Assembly (NCBI GenBank): GCA_036924285.1
Contig: JAYKYS010000009.1
Location: 20,688,001 to 20,752,000, forward strand
Direction: 5' to 3'
Source: Asterella californica
Taxonomy: Eukaryota > Streptophyta > Marchantiopsida > Marchantiales > Aytoniaceae
Length of the DNA: 64,000 nucleotides
A program made the translations under genes and the position numbers. The notes under the pieces were generated by a model. That model did no database searches. It saw nothing but the letters and a program-made list of their open reading frames with translations, and was not told the origin of the DNA. Position 1 is the stretch's first letter; every line of letters starts with the position of its first letter. This document shows, in pieces, positions 21,961-32,657 of this stretch.

Positions 21961-22284
21961 CACACGGTTGGTATAGTTCGATAATATACAGGGTGGACAA
22001 GATAACATATCTTCATTCTCCGGATGCTGAGCCTGCGTGAATAACGTACGTGAAATAGTGAACAACACCGAAAGCAGTGATAACAAAGGGCTCCGTCATA
22101 ACATAATCCTCCTCGAGCGAAGTGACGAAAAAGCGCCGCTGCAGCTGCCCGGCCATGACCCCGACCGCGAAACAAGAGCGAGGGATAGCAAGACGAAAAA
22201 CCGTCAAGTGGAGCGGTTTTTCGAAGAGCGAACGAAGACGAGTGCGGTACGCGAAGTGAACTAACGACGAAATACAGCGACCCC

Positions 22285-22395
22285 GCAAGCGAGAGCAAAT
22301 GCCCGCCTACTGCAGCGGCAAACCAAAATACGAAGCAGGCAAGCGAGCGAGCAAAAGCAAATCCTCGCCTTCTGCAGCGGCGAACCAAAACACGA
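22285..22395. repeat. ~52-bp tandem duplication
   Basis: AAGCGAGAGCAAATGCCCGCC...TGCAGCGGCAAACCAAAATACG is followed at once by CAAGCGAGCGAGCAAAAGC...TGCAGCGGCGAACCAAAACACG. The surrounding 22100-22400 is also rich in GCGAACGA/GCGAGC words. Confidence 0.65.
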
Positions 22396-22399
22396 TAGA

Positions 22400-23339
22400 G
22401 CAACTGGCAGAGTTGAAGTGAAATGACCTAACGTGAAATACAGCTGCCCCGCAGTTTTTCGCAAGATAACCCCAGCGAAACATACTGGCTGAGGTTTTTT
22501 TTATCTCTAACAAAACAAAATTTCCTACCTTCCGAGCTAACCGTCATTTTAGCGCAACCTTCATTTTCGGTTGTCATCTAGCGAACGATAATTACCAAAG
22601 TCTGTTGAGCATGCTTATTATCTTCTAAGTTATATGTTAGGAGGTGGAAAAAAAATATATTGTATTATTTAGCACTAGTTGTTGTGAAAGTACGGTATAT
22701 ATAAGATAAAAGTGTAACTACGAATAATGAAATGGTCTTTATTGACAGAATAAGGACGGATGATCATTAAAACTAAACGGATATCTCACTATCTTATATG
22801 TCCTAGTAGTGAAGTTAGACTTGATATTTCGAAATAGCAGGACAGCTTAAGGTCTCTTCCGACTAGGTCCTTAGTGTGCTTATCAGACACTGTCAGATTC
22901 GATAATAAGAATTATCTTCCGACTGTAACTTCGCAAGTGTGACAATAGTATATTCGTCAGCATATAGTATCTCCAAGGTTTTTGGCCGGGGGTACCTCAG
23001 AGCTAGCATTTCCGTGTATCTTGCTTACACAAACTCTCTCAGGCGAACGTGTGGATGCTCAAGTGAAACTGATACGAATTCACTGTCACGGCACGTGAGA
23101 TTACCATTCTTTGAAAATCATGAAAGTAAACGATATACGAAGAGAAGACGATAACTATCGCGACTGCAGTAGTTACCAAAAGCTGCAGGACTGGCAGCTG
23201 TACCCTTCAGGTCCGGCGGGACTCATTAGACGCGTTAAAGGGTGTAGTCGGAAGAGATCCTTAGAGAGTCTAGCGTTGAGTTGTAGTTAAGCTAATTAAC
23301 CGGGATTAGTTTATCTTTCCATGACAACACTGTAGGGTT
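22400..23339. other. Spacer, no gene seen
   Basis: Short frames only. No recognisable protein, RNA gene or terminal inverted repeats of the transposase downstream could be identified. Confidence 0.35.
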
Positions 23340-23385
23340 CGTTTGACTGCAAGCGCAATGTAATGATCTACCGGCGCAAATAGAT
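23340..23385 (+). repeat. Short copy of AKR-promoter sequence
   Basis: 23355-23378 is identical, in reverse complement, to 16417-16440 upstream of the displaced AKR 5' part. The preceding ~15 nt also match with few changes. It is either a dispersed repeat end or a shared regulatory block. Confidence 0.6.
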
Positions 23386-23908
23386 TCTTCCGTTTTCCTC
23401 AGGCTACGGTCACATGGGGAGGAGTTCTCCGTTTCCCGGAAGGCTCTGGAGAGTCATCATCACTCCGGAGTTTTATTCTCGTGAAACCTGTCACTCTCCA
23501 CTAGACTCCCTCGACCCTGCATAGCCTGTATTAAAGGAGTTACGTACGTGCAATGAAAGATAACAACTGAAATTATATTTTCTTGGAATGACACCAGCCT
23601 GCGGGGTACTACCGGATGTAACTTGGTCCATACTCCGGAACTTACTTAAAATCAGTGTTTTCATTTCATTCTACACAGTCTACCTTCAGATGCTTCAGGT
23701 ACGGATCATTCTTTTCTTCTCTTGGTTGGTGTGTTTTTCTCTCGCTTGTTCATGCTTTGCAATTATCTTCTGTTTTTTTTGCTTTCACTTGGTACATAAG
23801 GGATTATTCTTAATCATAGTTGATATAACTCAAATGCTCATAAACAGTGTATTCTTTTTAACATATATTTTTTTTTGCAGAACAAACTATTCTTTACAGT
23901 TATCAATA

Positions 23909-25252
23909 ATGGATGTATTGGAGTTCTGCATGCTCTTACTTCTGAACTTAGATGACTGGAACATCGACGATTTAGATCACTTGTTTACAAGGAGGGTCTG
24001 AAGATTCATTTGTTCCTGAATTAATTTCTTCTCTGACTTCATGCGTTACGAGTCACCCAAGAAGAAGACAGTGGTGGATTTTTTTGAAAGCGGGTACATG
24101 GTGGGAAGCTCTTTTACATGAAGTTTGGACTCTCCCGCAAATCGATAGAGATCATCAATGGCACTTGAGATTCAGAATGAGTCATACTTTATTTTGTAAG
24201 TTAGTTGAACTCATAGATCCATACATGCCTATTATACCTGAGTGGAGTTTAGCATGTAAACGAATGGATTTAGAACATTCAGTGGCTGTTGTTATATACA
24301 GACTTGCACATAATACGACGTTGCTGGAAATATCTGATAAATTTCATGTGAGACGATCGACAGTCATCAAGTATACAGACATCATCTGTCGTCTCTTAGC
24401 TAGCAGAGAAAAACTATTCTCAAAGTTTGTTGGATTACCAAGAGGTCAACGATTACAGAATATCATCAGTAAGTTTCAATCTTTATCAAAATTACCACTA
24501 ATTTTTGATGTAATAGATGGATGTCACATCAAGCCGGCTAGAAAACCAAGACAGCGATTTCATCCAGCAGAATATTGGAACAGACATCACTATCATTCTA
24601 TTCTACTCCAAGGAGTGTGCGATGCAGATCGAAACTTTCTTGACGTAGCTTTTCTTCTTCCTGGATCACAACACGATGCTAGTCATCTTCGAGTGTCTTC
24701 CTTGTGGTACAAGTTCACCAACAACCTGCGTACGAAGAACCTATGTTGAATCTACCGCTTCCGTCTGTATCATCAAGCAACAACTCAAGACTTCAGCATG
24801 GAGAAACGAGCATCCAAGTGAAACCATACATTGTGGGCGATGTTGCATATCCACTTGCACCTTTTCTGCAAAAAGCATTTGACTATCAGTATGATCAAAG
24901 AGATGAAAGAGATGAAAGAGAATATGATCGTAGTCTAAGGAGAGCTCGAGTACGTATTGAACATACTTTTGGTCTACTAAAGAAGAGGTGGTGAGTTCTA
25001 GACGGTGGAATGCCTATGAAGTTAGAAGAGGTATCTACATGTCTCATGGCTACAGTAATGCTTCACAACTTCATCAACAACAATGGGATACAACTCAGTA
25101 TAATTGACCGTCTATCTGATCTTATGGACTATCAATCATTTCAAGACGGACAACCCTTCTTGAACATACAAGAGAACATCAACAACATTCGAACTCGAGA
25201 AGGAAAGCTAGTACAACAAGCACTTTATAAATACTGGTGTGATCATCAGTAG
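23909..25252 (+). pseudogene. PIF/Harbinger-type DDE transposase, broken
   Basis: This is a DDE transposase of the HARBI1 / DDE_Tnp_4 type, which moves DNA transposons in the nucleus. The N-terminus begins MDVLEFCMLLLLNLDDW at 23909. A helix-turn-helix-like block follows (EISDKFHVRRSTVIKYTDIIC, about 24330-24390), then the first catalytic Asp in FDVIDGCHIKP (about 24505-24540) and the second in FLLPGSQHDASHLR (about 24650-24690). The Glu lies in RVRIEHTFGLLKKRW (about 24950-24990). Breaks: a 1-nt frame change near 24000, a frameshift between about 24705 and 24745, and a TGA at 24992-24994 in place of the Arg expected after KKRW. The C-terminus MPMKLEEVSTCLMATVMLHNFI continues to 25252. The partner Myb-like ORF and terminal repeats were not found. 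Confidence 0.85.
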
Positions 25253-25369
25253 AAGGTATGATTACCTGTTGAAAAGAATATTCATGGAGAAGAAAATAAT
25301 TGACATTTCTTGAGCTCTATAATCTCCTTTAACATAGATGCAGTTTGTGCATCGACCTCTGTTTTTTAT

Positions 25370-26400
25370 TTGTAAGCTTCAGTGAATCGATCAAGAGCTG
25401 ACGCCAAGCTCGAACTTGGTGATCTCTTATAACGTTTAGAAGATTAATCAGTAACACCTCGGTGGTTGATTTGTGGTGATGGATCTATAAACCCTCCACG
25501 AACTCATCGATCAACTATCCCCCCGATCTCTCAACCTTCACGATCGTCACCGATGAATCTGCAAATGTCGAGCCTGTCTCTCACTCAAGGGTCACCTCTG
25601 ATGGCTTTGATGGAAGCACACCATGAATCTTGAAGGGAAAAATGCTAAGTTCACTCATTCATACACCCACAAACTTATCAACTAAAATTCTCCTTAAACA
25701 CATCAACTAAAATCCTCTATTCTAACGACGTCTCTCAAGTTCTCACATGCTAAAAATATCCCACACTCTCTATATTACTCAAGTTGTCATTACGACAATG
25801 TGAAAACAAGGATGAGGAGCTCTTCTCTACTCCTCTATTTATACATTCTAGGTTGTTACTTTGGTACCCTCTGATAACTCAGCCATAACTACTTTTATCA
25901 GGTTTTACTAAGATATTACTTAAGGTAAAAGCATTGATCACATGGGCTTTTTACCTTTTCACATGGGCTTATTCTTTCAAAGTCAACAACTTCTAGAAGG
26001 ATTCTGGGATATTCTCAAGGAATCTCGAATTTCCACCCCCCTCTACACTAGGACCCACTAAAAAGAAAACATGTGGAATCTCTTCTTGTTTTTAATGCTC
26101 ACAAAGTCCACAACTTTAATCCAACCAATAATATCAAGTCAAAAAGGAGATAAGGGATACTTTCCACCTCCTTTTTACCTTTTAGACAAGATGACAAGAT
26201 AGTAGTGCTCACTCTTTAGCAAATATCTGAATTCTGCCAAAAGTACAGCTAAGTTTAACCATAACTAACTTTTAGCTAGTAATGACTAACTTGATACCTC
26301 CTTAAAGTACTTTGGCAGCAAATAAACATTCTCAACACTTAGTTATAACTAAATACCTTACTAATAGACAAACTTCCTATGTGTAACATAGGTCGTTACA
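25370..26400 (-). repeat. 3' LTR of family 1 gypsy element
   Basis: On the minus strand, a polypurine tract GTCCGGGGGTAAA ends at about 26402. It is followed by the LTR start TGTAACGACC (26400 downward), just after the integrase stop at 26414. The far LTR end is not resolved; TGTAAGC at about 25370 on the + strand is one candidate. The matching 5' LTR was not found near 31300-32040. Confidence 0.55.
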
Positions 26401-26413
26401 TTTTACCCCCGGA

Positions 26414-28425
26414 CTAAATTTTCACTCCGTCCTCGGAGTGAAGAGAGAACTTTCGTCGATGAAACAACTTCAACTTGTCATGGTTGATCCGATCGAATCT
26501 CCTTCCTCCCAACTCCTGAAGGTCATACATGAAGTTGCTCCACACCTTATCTACAACAAAAGGACCAAAATATCTAGGAAGAAACTTCTTCCTAGCCCTC
26601 TTGAATCTGATAGCATCGTACAACATTACCCAATCTCCGACTTGAAAAGGTTTTACCTCCCTCTTGCCCAACCGTTTGTCGTAACTCTTCTTTTGATACG
26701 CTTGAGCTCGTTCCATCCGGATCATTGCTATCGTTCGGGTCTCTTCCAACTCCATGAGTTACTCCCTTCTTGATCTGACCACATCTTCTCCTCTCGACCT
26801 CTTCAACTTTCGTTGAATAGTTTGAAAAGTATCCAATTCGAATTGGATCGGCAACTTGGACTCCACTCCATAAACCAGTCGAAATAGAGAGTATCCAGTA
26901 GAAGTCTTTGTTGTCGTTCGGTACTCCCATAAGATGGCATGTAGCCTCTTATCCCAAGTATGTTTTGCAGTCTCAACACCAGCATCTTTGGCGAGCATCA
27001 TACAAAATGTAAGATTGGTCTTCTCCGCAAGACCATTAGCATTTGGTTTGTATGAGGTCGTTACTCGTGGCTTGATAGAAAAGTGTTGTAGCATAGCAGT
27101 AGTCATGCTCCCTACAAACTCTCCTCCTCTATCCAAGACCAACTCTAACGGACCAACTCTAACAGACATCCAAATCTTGTGATGATCCTCTCCCATAGGA
27201 ATCTACCGACTTCTATTTCATTGGTCTCTCTCAAAGGTCTAGCCTCTACCCACTTGGTACAATAGTCAGTGGCGACTACAATGTATCTATTGCCTCGAGG
27301 TGTCTTATTAAGAGGACCTACAAAGTCAATACCCCACTTCTCAAACGGTCCTAACACGGGAATTGATCTTAACGGAGGTGTTCTAGTAGACTTCAAAGCA
27401 AATGCTTGACATACGTCGCAAGTTTTGCAACAATCTAAACACTCTTTGAAAATCCCTCTCCAGTGGTAACCCGCATCCAAAATCTTGAAGGCTGTTATCT
27501 TACCAGCAAAGTGACCTCCGCAAACAGTTCCGTCGTGAAACTCGTGCATTAGCTTGAATGCCTCCTTCTGACCAACAGCTCTCCTTAGTAACCCATCTGC
27601 TCCTTGATGAAACAGAATTCCCTCCACCATGGTGTAAGGTTTGCATCTCTTGATCAACGCGTTACGTTCTCGAGTATGCATACCTTCTGGAAAAGAGTCA
27701 TCTGCAAAGAAACTCCAGATTTCCTTGTACTCGTCCGGTATCTCCTCAATGCTTGTGATGGTCATCAGATGTTCGTCTGGAAATGAATCATCAAACGGTT
27801 CTTCTCTCTCATCATCATAAGCCCTTGACAAAAGATCAGCATTCGCATGCTTTTTCCCTGGTCTATCTTCGATCACGTAATCATATTCTGTTAGAAGGAT
27901 TTTCCAACGAGCAATACGACCTTCGGCATTAGGCTTATTAAAGATATACTTTAAAGCCTTGTGATCTGTGACGATGGAAAATTTCCCCCCTAGCAAGTAA
28001 TGTCAGAATTTCTTCAATCCAAAGATCACCGCTAATCCTTCTCGTTCAGTCACGGAGTAATTCTTCTCCGCTGGCACCATATGCCTACTAGCATAAGCTA
28101 TAGGATGATCATGCTCATCTTCATCTAACTGACTTAATGTACACCCGATAGCTACATTGGAGGCATCCGTATACAGAATAAATGCTTTACTCCACTCATG
28201 TTTAGCAAGTATAGGAGCTATCACCAATGTCTTTTTTAGCTCCTCAAATGCTTCTTTTGCCTTCTGATCATGCACTATCAAGTCAAAATCAACTCCCTTC
28301 TTCATGTACATAGTCAAAGCTATTGCTTTGTTTGAGAAGGAAAAGACAAACCTACGATAATATCCAACCATCCCAAGAAACTGTCTCAACTTTGTCAAGT
28401 TGATTGGAAATGGAAGATCACAATC
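26414..28425 (-). pseudogene. Family 1 gypsy RNase H and integrase, broken
   Basis: Minus-strand continuation of the 28395-31292 frame. RT thumb and RNase H: LRQFLGMVGYYRRF, FILYTDASNVAIG (Asp), TEREGLAVI (Glu), IVTDHKALKYI (Asp) and KKHANADLLSR (Asp). Integrase: an HHCC zinc-binding region (HEFHDGTVCGGHF...CKTCDVCQ), then the catalytic triad WGIDFVGPL, VLDRGGEF and NGLAEKTN with 35 residues between the last two. A C-terminal GDWVMLYDA / RYFGPFVV module ends it. Breaks: 1-nt loss near 28424, TGA for Arg at 28003-28005 (KKF*HYLLG), a 14-bp tandem duplication at 27138-27165, and CAA-to-TAA just before 26755. Confidence 0.9.
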
Positions 28426-31292
28426 TTCTTCACCTTTTCAAGATCTACCGCAATCCCCTTCTTGGAAATGATGTGTCCTAACAGCAGACCTTCTTCGCAG
28501 CCAAAGATGCACTTCTCTGGATTCAAAGAAGCGTTAGCTTGCTCCAACCGCTGCAAAACTTTGATCACATGATCAAAGTGGTCCTCCTTTCTTCCGTACA
28601 CACAGAAATCATCAATGAAATCACGAACAAACTTCCATATGAATGGTTCGAACACCTTGTTCATGAACCTCTGAAACGTGACCGGAGCATTACACAGTCC
28701 GAATGGCATCACTCGAAATGCAAATGTTCTCCAAGGAGTAGTGAAAGTAGTCAACTGCTGGTACTCTTGTGCTATCTTGATCTGGTTGTATCCACTATAA
28801 CCATCACCAAAGCTGTACAACTCATGACCAACAACTTCTTCCAAAATCTCATCTATAAATGGTAGAGGATAATAATCTTTCTTAGTAACTGCATTCAGCT
28901 TCTTATAGTCTATGCACACTCGCAGCTTACCATTCTTCTTCTTGACAATCACAATGGGTGAAACCCATTCTGAGTTCTCCACCTCATAGATGAAACTCGC
29001 CTCCTTCAATTTGTCTATCTCCTCCTTGACCATCATTGCCGTTGTGAGATTGACCCTCCTCTGCTTCTGTCGAACTGATCTTGCGTGCTCCTCCAATTCG
29101 ATTCGATGAGTCTCGAGAGTCACCTCCTTCAAATCCTTGTAGCTGAAAGCAAACACATGGATATATTTTCGAAATATATCTAGTAATCTACTTTTCTCCT
29201 CTTGAGTGACATTGATATCAAACTTCAAGGTAGAGAGTCTTCTCACAATCTCTACCTCACTCAACTCTTCTTTGTCAGGATCTTTCTCCACTGCTGGTCG
29301 AGGCAACAAGTCAATAGCACTAAGCTGATGTAATGATTCATCTTGACCAAATCCTTCATCCTCAGACGAGGATTCTTGATCGTAAGAATCTCCGGTATCT
29401 ACTTCTGAGACACTCTGATCGTCTTCCGTATCAGATCCCCAGTAGTCATTAGTGGGTCTATCAGAGTCAGAAGTCACAACTCCAACACCCGAGAGAGGAA
29501 CTATCACTCTATGATCTCTAGGCCCAATCCGTAAGTATCCCTTGTGCCACCTATCAGTGGTGCGCACAACTCTCAACCAAGGTCTACCTAGGAGCAAATC
29601 ATAACTAGAGTCCTTTAACACTTGAAAGGACATCAATGTTTGAACTCCCATCACAGACACGACCACCTTCTCTAACACACCAAGAGGTCTTACCCGTTGC
29701 TTGTTAGCCATCCCCACGACAATGCTAGCCGGGCGAGTTGGTTCCATCCCCAACTTCTTCATCAACCACTCCGATATGGTGTTTACAGTCGACCCTTCAT
29801 CCACCAATACGTCAGAGACGTAGTGACCATTCAACCGGACTTCAATCTTTGAAGCCCTAGTGCATACCTCTGAAGCATGCACATCCATCACACCAACTCC
29901 CACTGACTTTGATGTCTTGCTCTTGGGTTTCTTCTTCTTGCTTCTCTTAGAACTCAGTCCTCCTTTGAGTTCTCTTCGTAAGCTGGGATTAAGTGCGATC
30001 AGTTGTCCAACAGTGATGTTGGCTTTCTGAGCACCCACATCTTCAACCACATCATATCCCGCTTGGGAAGATGAAATGGTGAAATCCGCCATCCCCAGCT
30101 TTCTTCTTGGTTTCCTTGGTGTACTCGAAACATTACTCGAACGAGTACTTCTACTTGCTGACTCCTCCATGAAAACCGATTCATCAGAAAATCGAGTTCT
30201 TTTCCTTTCTTGAGCTAAAAGCTCCACCGGTGCATGAGCAGAGTTTGAACTCTCTCCTTTCTCGTAGATGGGATCTCGCACGACATCGATAGTAGCCACC
30301 CCCTTGTCTTGTCCTTGTGATGGATTTCCTCCACCCACATTCATTCTAACAGCTTCGGCACCTCTCGCTCTGTTGTTAGGACAATTTCGCTGGAAATGAG
30401 AACCTCCACACGTCCAACAAGTGATTCCTCCAAAGTTACCTTGATTTCCTTGGTTGGGATTGTTGTCGTATCCTCTTTGACCTCCTCCTCCACCTTTGTT
30501 CCTCCATTCTCGTAACTGCACCACGTTTATCTTGAGATCCGCAAGAGTATCGGTGATGCTCTTCAGCTCGGCATGAAATTCAGAGGTGGCAGTAGACATC
30601 GTTGTTGGGACAAACGGTCTTGGCACCACCGTTGGAGTAGGAGCTGACGTTGAAGCAATCACCAATTGTGATGGTGCAGGTGCGATTGTTGTGGCTACAC
30701 CAGGAGTCGGAGTTGACACCAGAGCAGCATGATGAGGTTGGATGATATCTCCTTCATCCAAACTCTCTTCCATATTTGTCGCAATCTTGATGACCTCCGC
30801 TTTGGTTGCTGGCTTCTCGTACCTCACTTGGGTTCGAATTGAAGGCCTCAACTCTCCCACCAAGTTCTTGGTCAACACTGCTCCAATCCCCGTCATCGTT
30901 AACTCCACATTGTCTCCACTCTTCCGTAGGACCGTCCGAAACCGTTGCTCCAACTTATCCACCCTTTCGGCATATTGCCGAACTTTCTCGTCGTCCCGTT
31001 GCTTCAAATGAGTAAGCTCCACCATGAGCTTCTCATAACTCTCTTCTGGAAGAAATTCTTCGATGAGTGCATTACTCAACGTCTCCCATGTGTCCTCAAC
31101 TGCACCAGGTGTCTGGCTCTTCACTCGGTCTTCATACCACGTAAGAGCAAAATCTTCTAAAAACTCTGGCAGTAATAACACCCATTCTTCCTTCCTTCTC
31201 ACGTTGTTTCCGATGCAACCCTTTTTGAAGTCTCGTACAAATGGTTTTACATCTTCATTGTCCTTCCCATGAAACACATGTAACTTCCTCAT
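28395..31292 (-). CDS. Family 1 gypsy Gag-Pro-RT, 965-codon open frame
   Basis: One frame fuses gag and the start of pol of a Ty3/gypsy element. Gag (residues about 1-290) has the retrotransposon-gag pattern WVLLLPEFLEDFALTWYEDR...FLPEESYEKLM. A CCHC knuckle CWTCGGSHFQRNC starts at residue 292. A retropepsin-like domain near residues 480-590 has VLVDEGSTVNTIS and DLLLGRPWL; it shows DEGS instead of the usual DTG/DSG. RT (about 760-955) has KLRVCIDYKKLNAV, FAFRVMPFGLCNAPVTFQRF and the catalytic FIDD (usual Y-x-DD) near residue 890. The frame ends prematurely at 28395 through a 1-nt deletion that separates it from RNase H. Upstream is a separate zinc-knuckle ORF. It is probably transcribed only as part of the element. 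Confidence 0.85.
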   Translation of the reverse strand: MRKLHVFHGKDNEDVKPFVRDFKKGCIGNNVRRKEEWVLLLPEFLEDFALTWYEDRVKSQTPGAVEDTWETLSNALIEEFLPEESYEKLMVELTHLKQRDDEKVRQYAERVDKLEQRFRTVLRKSGDNVELTMTGIGAVLTKNLVGELRPSIRTQVRYEKPATKAEVIKIATNMEESLDEGDIIQPHHAALVSTPTPGVATTIAPAPSQLVIASTSAPTPTVVPRPFVPTTMSTATSEFHAELKSITDTLADLKINVVQLREWRNKGGGGGQRGYDNNPNQGNQGNFGGITCWTCGGSHFQRNCPNNRARGAEAVRMNVGGGNPSQGQDKGVATIDVVRDPIYEKGESSNSAHAPVELLAQERKRTRFSDESVFMEESASRSTRSSNVSSTPRKPRRKLGMADFTISSSQAGYDVVEDVGAQKANITVGQLIALNPSLRRELKGGLSSKRSKKKKPKSKTSKSVGVGVMDVHASEVCTRASKIEVRLNGHYVSDVLVDEGSTVNTISEWLMKKLGMEPTRPASIVVGMANKQRVRPLGVLEKVVVSVMGVQTLMSFQVLKDSSYDLLLGRPWLRVVRTTDRWHKGYLRIGPRDHRVIVPLSGVGVVTSDSDRPTNDYWGSDTEDDQSVSEVDTGDSYDQESSSEDEGFGQDESLHQLSAIDLLPRPAVEKDPDKEELSEVEIVRRLSTLKFDINVTQEEKSRLLDIFRKYIHVFAFSYKDLKEVTLETHRIELEEHARSVRQKQRRVNLTTAMMVKEEIDKLKEASFIYEVENSEWVSPIVIVKKKNGKLRVCIDYKKLNAVTKKDYYPLPFIDEILEEVVGHELYSFGDGYSGYNQIKIAQEYQQLTTFTTPWRTFAFRVMPFGLCNAPVTFQRFMNKVFEPFIWKFVRDFIDDFCVYGRKEDHFDHVIKVLQRLEQANASLNPEKCIFGCEEGLLLGHIISKKGIAVDLEKVKKIVIFHFQST

Positions 31293-31504
31293 CTTGTAAC
31301 TATTCTTTCTACCCTTCTAATTTTTGTGCAATAACTACTCGCTAAAAGAGTACGAACATCACCAATTCCCTTCGCAAATAATCTACCATAGGTAAAATGA
31401 AAGGAAATGGTTGTAACAACACCTCTTGTGCCATCTCTTCTCCCAAGGTAATCATGAGCCTGAGTCGCATCACCGTCTTCTCCATCATCCGAATGACGAC
31501 TCCA

Positions 31505-31996
31505 TCACAACTCAGCTGAGTCCTCTTTTGAAATCGATAAGTTCTCCGTCTCAGCTCTTTGAATCTCGTCCAACTTCTCGACTACTGACGTAAGTAGGGC
31601 GGCCACATCGACGCATTTGTGTCCTCTTGATAGATCACCCACTCCACAACTTGGACAAGGATCTTCGCCTAGAAGATGAATTGACGCTGGTGACGATGGA
31701 CCCACTCGAAGACTTAAATCAGTAAACTCCCGCTTCCCTTTAGCTCTCTCGGTTCTGATTCTAGTTGGACAATTCACTACTTTGTGTCCCAACCCTCTAC
31801 AGAAATAACACCACAAGTCGATTTCTACTCTTTTCCTCGGAGATTCTACTTGAGGTTTAGTACTAGGGTTTTCAAACTCGACGATAATCTCTCTCAAACT
31901 TTCTCCCACACTTATTATGACATCTAAACCTTGAGGAAGGTTTCTAAGTCTAACTTTCCAATCTTTTGAATTTCCACTCATGTTGCACCTTCTCAA
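31505..31996 (-). CDS. Zinc-knuckle ORF upstream of family 1 gag
   Basis: A 163-codon frame; the likely start is the second Met (MSGNSKDWKVRLRNLPQGL). It has a clear CCHC knuckle CYFCRGLGHKVVNCP in the middle and a second Cys/His cluster CPSCGVGDLSRGHKC near the C-terminus. This gives nucleic-acid-binding character, like an accessory or gag-related ORF of the element. It lies between the chimera junction (about 32037) and the family 1 gag start. It could be family 1's first ORF or a piece of a third element. Confidence 0.6.
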   Translation of the reverse strand: MRRCNMSGNSKDWKVRLRNLPQGLDVIISVGESLREIIVEFENPSTKPQVESPRKRVEIDLWCYFCRGLGHKVVNCPTRIRTERAKGKREFTDLSLRVGPSSPASIHLLGEDPCPSCGVGDLSRGHKCVDVAALLTSVVEKLDEIQRAETENLSISKEDSAEL

Positions 31997-32036
31997 CCAT
32001 TAAGTGGACAAAATATCATAGAGGAAAATAATTCTA

Positions 32037-32037
32037 A
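32037..32037. other. Junction between two gypsy families
   Basis: On the minus strand, alignment to the plus-strand family 2 element (62275-62300) holds through ...EEMLSRHGKA and stops at about 32037. Beyond it the sequence is family 1-type with no LTR between. This looks like a template-switch chimera or a deletion between adjacent elements. Confidence 0.7.
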
Positions 32038-32642
32038 TGCTTTCCCATGTCTTGAAAGCATCTCCTTGAAGCACATCCTCTCTTCTGGTAGAAGAGACCC
32101 ATCAGATCCAATCTTGAGCTCTTCAAGGGTCTTCGCTGTGAACTTGTGTCCTATCATTGCAGGATCTCTCAAACTCTTCTCCCTTGAAGCTCGATCCATC
32201 TGTTGGTTAGTGTCTTCCGGCAAAAGACCAGCAACTGGCTTTATCTTCTTATCCACTGTCTTGTACCTTGTCTCAACTCGAACCTCCGGTGCACGGAATG
32301 ATTCGATCACCGAATAGACCTCCCTTGAATGAATATCCACGACCTTATCCATATCCTTCCACCCAATAGACATGATCTCTCGCAAAGGATCTTCCAACCC
32401 ATCCTCTTCATAAACACCAGAAATCCATTCATCCCCTTCTAGCTCACCCAACTCTTTCAACATCAACTCAACATCACGCAAATGTTTTTGTTCTTTTCTT
32501 CTCAATTCTTCTACCTTCTTGTAGATAGCAATCCCACACTCTGAAAATCCAATAAACCATGTACAAAAGGCATTATCTCCATCAAGCGAGAGTACCTTCT
32601 CTTGCGCACCACCACAATCCCGCTCTATAGTGGTACTCAACG
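32038..32642 (-). pseudogene. Family 2 pol N-terminal part, truncated
   Basis: This aligns with the start of the plus-strand pol (61676-62300): STTIERD versus STTEERD, ELGELEGDEWISGVYEEDGL versus SGELGGDEYISGVFEEQYL, VETRYKTVDKKIKPVAGLLP versus VETKYKSVAKKVKPVALPLP, and EERMCFKEMLSRHGKA versus EKKSFKEMLSRHGKA. It is the spacer between protease and RT. RT, RNase H and integrase of family 2 are missing because the junction at about 32037 replaces them. It is entered by the putative -1 shift at 32643-32649. Confidence 0.8.
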
Positions 32643-32649
32643 AAAATCC
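32606..32649 (-). promoter_or_regulatory. Putative -1 ribosomal frameshift signal, diverged copy
   Basis: On the minus strand, GGATTTT (32643-32649) sits in the same phase relative to gag-pro as GGGTTTT in the intact element. A 6-nt spacer follows, then GTACC (32632-32636). After 21 nt comes GGTGC (32606-32610), which pairs with GTACC using one G-U pair. The upstream gag-pro frame already has a TAA here, so it is a relic. Confidence 0.65.
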
Positions 32650-32657
32650 TTGAACTC

